Source: an uncultured Paenibacillus sp. (GTDB taxonomy: Bacteria > Bacillota > Bacilli > Paenibacillales > Paenibacillaceae). From it: DNA of 64,000 nt. The stretch covers positions 7,882-71,881 of the forward strand of contig CALAWP010000041.1 of assembly GCA_937895345.1 (NCBI GenBank), given 5' to 3'. Of this stretch, positions 60,500 to 64,000 are shown piece by piece. The position numbers and the translations under genes are program-made. Under the pieces are notes generated by a model. The model did not search any database. It had not been told where the DNA came from and was given only the letters and a program-made list of their open reading frames with translations. Positions within the stretch are counted from its first letter, which is position 1, and every line of letters starts with the position of its first letter.

Positions 60500-61180
60500 A
60501 TGTATAACGGATCAAAAATGATGTCGGGAGGCCGTTGGAAGCTTGCGCTCGTTTGCGCGGCGGGCGGGCTGATGCTGCTGGCGGCGGCTTTTGCCGACGG
60601 CAAGCCGCATGGGGAGCGGGAATGGATTCCGCTGAACGAAGCGGTCGAAGCGGCTGTGATGGAGCTGGACGGAGAAAGACGAGGAGCGGCACCCGGCAAG
60701 GATGAGGAGGATGGGAAGGCTCAGCCGGAAGGGAGCCGCCGCGGCGATGGTTCGGCAGCGTCGGAGCTGCAAGGCGGCGATGCCGGAGCCGGAGATCGTT
60801 CGGGTGCCGGGGATGGCCGGACAGCCGAAGGCGAGGCGGGAACCGCCGATGGATCCGGGGACAATGAAATCCCGGATGCCGGACAGGGAACCGCTTCCGC
60901 TGAAACGCCGTCCGTCAGAACGGGCCTCCAGCCGGGCGCCGCTGAAGGCTCGCAAGCCGGGGAACCGGATGCCGGCGCCGACGGACGCATCGACATTAAC
61001 CGCGCATCGGCGGCGGAGCTGGATGCGTTGAAGGGAATCGGTCCGGCCAAAGCTCAGGCGATCGTGGACGACAGGGAGCGGAACGGCTATTTTGCCCGTG
61101 TCGAAGATTTGCTGAGGGTGAAAGGAATTGGCGAAAAACTGCTGGAAGGGATAAAAGAAAGCGTTGTCGCCCGTCCATGA
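60500..61180 (+). CDS. comEA: competence DNA receptor
   Basis: A 226-residue membrane-anchored DNA-binding protein for transformation. One helix (about 15-33) anchors it, an acidic Gly/Ala/Asp/Glu linker fills about 45-165, and the HhH domain (about 168-222) has INRASAAELDALKGIGPAKA and LLRVKGIGEKLLEGI. The SLBB-type oligomerisation domain of Bacillus ComEA is not recognisable; the low-complexity linker takes its place. ATG 60500 follows GGATGGGGTGA. Confidence 0.92.
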   Translation: MYNGSKMMSGGRWKLALVCAAGGLMLLAAAFADGKPHGEREWIPLNEAVEAAVMELDGERRGAAPGKDEEDGKAQPEGSRRGDGSAASELQGGDAGAGDRSGAGDGRTAEGEAGTADGSGDNEIPDAGQGTASAETPSVRTGLQPGAAEGSQAGEPDAGADGRIDINRASAAELDALKGIGPAKAQAIVDDRERNGYFARVEDLLRVKGIGEKLLEGIKESVVARP

Positions 61181-61261
61181 TTGTGAGAGAATGGAAATAG
61201 ACGGTTCGTTTCCGGACGGGCTGTCTATATTAATGATAAGTTGCATGGAGGAGGAGCAAGC

Positions 61262-62554
61262 ATGTCAGAGGAAAAAAAGCTTTCCCTTGAAACGCTATCC
61301 GTCCACGGAGGCCAAACGATCGATCCCGCCACAATGTCCAGGGCGGTGCCGATTTATCAAACGACGTCGTACGGATTCAGAGATACCGATCATGCGGCCA
61401 ATCTGTTTTCCCTGCAGGAATTCGGCAATATTTATACCCGTATTATGAACCCGACAACGGATGTATTCGAGAAACGGATTGCGGAGCTGGAAGGAGCGCC
61501 TGCCGCTCTGGCCGTTGCATCCGGACAAGCCGCGATTACTTATTCGATTATGAATATCGCAGGCGCCGGAGACGAGATCGTATCCGCCTCCAGCTTGTAC
61601 GGCGGAACCTACAATCTGTTCGCACATACGCTGCCTAAGCTGGGCATTTCGGTGAAATTTGTCGATCCGTCCAACCCCGACAATTTCCGGGCGGCCATAA
61701 CGGACAAGACGAAGGCGGTATTTTGCGAAACGATCGGCAATCCGAAGGGCGACGTGATCGATCTGGAGGCCGTGGCGGGCATCGCCCACGAGAACGGCAT
61801 TCCACTGATCGTGGACAATACGTTCCCGAGCCCTTATCTGTGCCGTCCGATCGAACACGGCGCCGACATCGTCGTCCATTCCGCGACCAAATTTATCGGC
61901 GGACACGGCACGTCCATCGGCGGCGTTATCGTGGACGGCGGCCGATTCGACTGGAAGGCGAGCGGCAAGTTCCCGGGCCTGACGGAACCGGACCCAAGCT
62001 ACCACGGCGTTGTGTATACCGATGCCGTCGGCCCGATCGCGTATATTATCAAGGCGAGAGTGCAGCTGCTCCGCGACATGGGCGCGGCGTTGTCTCCGTT
62101 CAACTCCTTCCTGCTGCTGCAAGGGCTGGAGACGCTGCATCTTCGGATGGAGCGCCACAGCTCCAACGCGCAAGCGGTGGCGGAATATTTGGAGAGGCAC
62201 GAAGCGGTGGAATGGGTCAACTATCCGGGTCTGCCAAGCCATCCTTCTTATGATCTGGCGCAAAAGTATTTGCCTGCAGGCAAAGGCGCGATATTGACGT
62301 TCGGCATTAAAGGCGGCGTCGAAGCGGGCAAAAAAATTATCAATTCGGTGAAGCTGTTCTCGCATCTGGCCAACGTCGGCGATTCGAAATCGCTGATCAT
62401 TCATCCGGCCAGCACGACGCACCAGCAGCTTGGCGAGGCCGAGCAGGCCGCAGCCGGCGTGGCTCCCGGCATGATCCGGCTGTCCATCGGCACGGAGGGC
62501 ATCGGCGACATCATTGCCGACCTGGAGCAGGCGATTGCGGCGAGCCAGAAGTAA
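61262..62554 (+). CDS. metY: O-acetylhomoserine sulfhydrylase
   Basis: A 430-residue PLP enzyme of the Cys/Met metabolism family that makes homocysteine from O-acetylhomoserine and sulfide. The PLP Lys is in HSATKFIGGHGTS. GQAAITYSIMNIAGAGDEIV and YGGTYNLF fit MetY rather than MetB. ATG 61262 follows GGAGGAGGAG. It lies between comEA and comEB, an unusual site. No S-box or other riboswitch is seen in the 81 bases upstream. Confidence 0.95.
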   Translation: MSEEKKLSLETLSVHGGQTIDPATMSRAVPIYQTTSYGFRDTDHAANLFSLQEFGNIYTRIMNPTTDVFEKRIAELEGAPAALAVASGQAAITYSIMNIAGAGDEIVSASSLYGGTYNLFAHTLPKLGISVKFVDPSNPDNFRAAITDKTKAVFCETIGNPKGDVIDLEAVAGIAHENGIPLIVDNTFPSPYLCRPIEHGADIVVHSATKFIGGHGTSIGGVIVDGGRFDWKASGKFPGLTEPDPSYHGVVYTDAVGPIAYIIKARVQLLRDMGAALSPFNSFLLLQGLETLHLRMERHSSNAQAVAEYLERHEAVEWVNYPGLPSHPSYDLAQKYLPAGKGAILTFGIKGGVEAGKKIINSVKLFSHLANVGDSKSLIIHPASTTHQQLGEAEQAAAGVAPGMIRLSIGTEGIGDIIADLEQAIAASQK

Positions 62555-62618
62555 AGAGAATTGGGATGGTCGTGAACATCATTGCTTAGTCATAAGATGA
62601 AAGGAAGATTGGCACGTA

Positions 62619-63149
62619 ATGGTTACCGAGACGAAGGATGCCGTTCGCAAAGATTGGGATACCTATTTTATGGATATCGCTTATATGGTTTCGACCCGCT
62701 CCCGCTGTTCCCGCCGCCACGTTGGGGCTTTGCTGGTCCAAGGCAAGAAGCTTCTGGGCACGGCTTATAACGGCGCGCCGATGGGGGTGCCGGATTGCTC
62801 GGAGGCGGGCTGCATGATTGCGGAAGAGATCGAGGTCAAGACGGTCGACGGAGTCGAGCGGGTGGTGAAGAAGCAGCGCTGCATCCGGACGATTCATGCG
62901 GAGCAAAATTTGCTGCTGTTCACCGACCGGGCGGACCGGGAAGGCTCGACGGTATACGTAACGGACCAGCCTTGCTGGACCTGCGCCAATATGCTCGCAA
63001 ACAGCGGCATCGTCGAAATCGTCTACCATCGCAGCTATCCGAAAGACAGCGATAAGGTGAGCCGGTTGATGGAACAGAAAGGCATCCGTTTTCGTCAATT
63101 GGAGCATTACGATCCGCCGGCGCAAGCGTTGATGGAAGTTTCGCAGTAG
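62619..63149 (+). CDS. comEB: dCMP deaminase family protein ComEB
   Basis: A 176-residue zinc enzyme. HAEQN and PCWTC hold the catalytic Glu and the zinc ligands; SRCSRRHVGALLV and TAYNGAPMGVPDC are family marks. It deaminates dCMP to dUMP for dTTP supply. It is part of the comE locus but is not needed for transformation in Bacillus. ATG 62619 follows AAAGGAAG. Confidence 0.94.
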   Translation: MVTETKDAVRKDWDTYFMDIAYMVSTRSRCSRRHVGALLVQGKKLLGTAYNGAPMGVPDCSEAGCMIAEEIEVKTVDGVERVVKKQRCIRTIHAEQNLLLFTDRADREGSTVYVTDQPCWTCANMLANSGIVEIVYHRSYPKDSDKVSRLMEQKGIRFRQLEHYDPPAQALMEVSQ

Positions 63150-63222
63150 GTTGCGCTTATTCCGGCAAGCCCGGATACCGGGCCTTGCAAGCGGAAGCTT
63201 GCCGTCATAATCGTTAGAAGGA

Positions 63223-63266
63223 AGAACCTTCAGCCGATTAGTAAGAATCGGCTGAAGGTTCTTTTT
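63223..63266 (+). terminator. terminator between comEB and comEC
   Basis: AGAACCTTCAGCCGATT pairs perfectly with its complement at 63246-63262, followed by TTTTT. comEC would then need its own promoter or read-through. Confidence 0.92.
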
Positions 63267-63343
63267 GTTTTGCCGCTTGCGCAGAGCGCGCGTGACAATA
63301 GAGCGGCGTATTCCATAGGACGAGAGATGGGGAGGAGAGACGA

Positions 63344-64000
63344 ATGAGCAAGAAAGCAGCCGGAGACGTGAGCGGGTACAGGCAGGCCGTTCCGCCCGGC
63401 ATGGGAATGGACAGGCGGCCGCTCGTCTGGTTCGCGGCCGCCTGGGTATGCGGCAGCGCGGCTGCGGCGGGGCTTGGCGTCCGCGGGGCGCTGCTGGTTG
63501 CGGGAGCCGCGGCGCTGCTTGCGGCGTCCGCGGCGCTCAGCAGGCTCGCATCATGGCGGCTCGCCATGATCTGCCTGCTCGCGCTGAGCTTGGCGGCGGG
63601 ACAGCGGCTGTGGACGGACAGCCGCAATGCGACGCAGCTGCAAGCGCTGCTGGCCGCCGCCGAAGCGACGGAAGATCCGCGAGCCGCGTTTCCGGCCGAG
63701 GCGAGCGGGACGATTGTGAGCGCGGTCGAGATCGACGGCGACCGCGTGCAGTTTCGCTTGGAGGCGGATGCCGTCCAAGCGGGAGGAGAGCGGCAGCCGC
63801 TGAAGGGCGGCGAGCGGCTGATCGTGCAGCTCCGGCTGGAAGCCGAGCCGGAGCTGGAGGCCGCCGCGGCGTGGCAGCGCGGCGACCGGGTTGCCGTGGC
63901 CGGCGAGCTGACGCGCCCGGCCACGGCTGGCAACAGCGGCGGTTTCGACTACCGCCGCTACTTGAGCAGCCAGCGAATCCACTGGCTGCTCAAGGCGCGG
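63344..64000 (+). CDS. comEC: ComEC DNA channel, 5' part
   Basis: The frame is open to the window end, 219 codons. ATG 63344 follows GGGGAGGAG. The N-terminus is hydrophilic, then Ala/Leu-rich membrane segments (about 27-60 and 68-82), and then the DUF4131 OB-like domain (about 100-219) with GTIVSAVEIDGDRVQF and the family signature GGFDYRRYL near the end. ComEC passes single-stranded DNA across the membrane in transformation. The competence and hydrolase domains lie beyond the window. Confidence 0.93.
   Translation, partial: MSKKAAGDVSGYRQAVPPGMGMDRRPLVWFAAAWVCGSAAAAGLGVRGALLVAGAAALLAASAALSRLASWRLAMICLLALSLAAGQRLWTDSRNATQLQALLAAAEATEDPRAAFPAEASGTIVSAVEIDGDRVQFRLEADAVQAGGERQPLKGGERLIVQLRLEAEPELEAAAAWQRGDRVAVAGELTRPATAGNSGGFDYRRYLSSQRIHWLLKAR

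Noticed and set aside
61181..61261. SAM riboswitch before metY
   Set aside because: The gap is only 81 bases and has no S-box core or terminator.
1..64000. CRISPR arrays, tRNA or rRNA genes, intact insertion sequences
   Set aside because: None was found by eye; no regular repeat-spacer pattern, cloverleaf or transposase is seen.

Overview
The window is a 64 kb chromosomal stretch of a moderately GC-rich Firmicute, most likely Paenibacillus or a close relative in the Paenibacillaceae. The signs are three S-layer homology (SLH) repeats on a secreted protein, strong AGGAGG ribosome sites with frequent TTG and GTG starts, a T-box leader on leuS, a GlnR-type box on amtB, a YjcZ-type mini-protein, the comER/comEA/comEB/comEC locus and the spore-former terpene gene ytpB. 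I see no tRNA, rRNA, CRISPR array or intact insertion sequence.

Layout. 1-5.8 kb: 3' end of an SLH surface protein, an MFS carrier, ytpB with an unknown partner, and pfkA. 5.9-15.3 kb: housekeeping genes on both strands (a DUF4015 hydrolase-like protein, YitT, the DEAD-box helicase cshA, a YesL-like protein, a 6S RNA gene not seen by ORF calling, a DUF1499 protein, tpx, a rhomboid protease, a GltC-like LysR regulator, yugP and a MerR regulator). 15.6-18.9 kb: a nitrogen operon with a GlnR box, amtB, a GlnD-like DUF294 nucleotidyltransferase and a DnaQ-like exonuclease. 18.9-38.3 kb: a JAMM protease, MFS carriers, ResA-like thioredoxin, cimA, dinB, ferredoxin, L,D-transpeptidase, pyrD, relQ, a thioredoxin plus PCYCGC-protein pair, rsmF with an RsuA-type enzyme, a HAD phosphatase, a second DEAD-box helicase, ywbE, yneQ, GNAT and CynX-type genes.

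38.3-43.25 kb is the accessory part. It opens with an AT-rich stretch holding a long inverted repeat, a terminator, a cre-like site and a decaying sugar-binding lipoprotein gene broken by an in-frame TAG. It continues with a compact cassette: a NisT-like ABC exporter without a C39 peptidase domain, a MauE-type membrane redox protein, a MauD/TlpA-type thioredoxin, and a 44-residue peptide with six cysteines behind a near-perfect ribosome site. I read this as a candidate export-and-disulfide system for a small Cys-rich peptide. It is the best candidate here for an undescribed system.

43.3-64 kb: yvbH, an AraC regulator divergent from a GH42 beta-galactosidase, a DUF1349 protein, an AadK-like nucleotidyltransferase, an ECF sigma/anti-sigma pair, NUDIX and AHSA1 proteins, ynfA, an arsR-arsB-arsC operon, a MarR-DUF5519-haloalkane dehalogenase operon, T-box-leuS, and the competence locus comER<>comEA-metY-comEB-comEC, with comEC cut by the window end. 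Most convergent or terminal genes end in clear intrinsic terminators.
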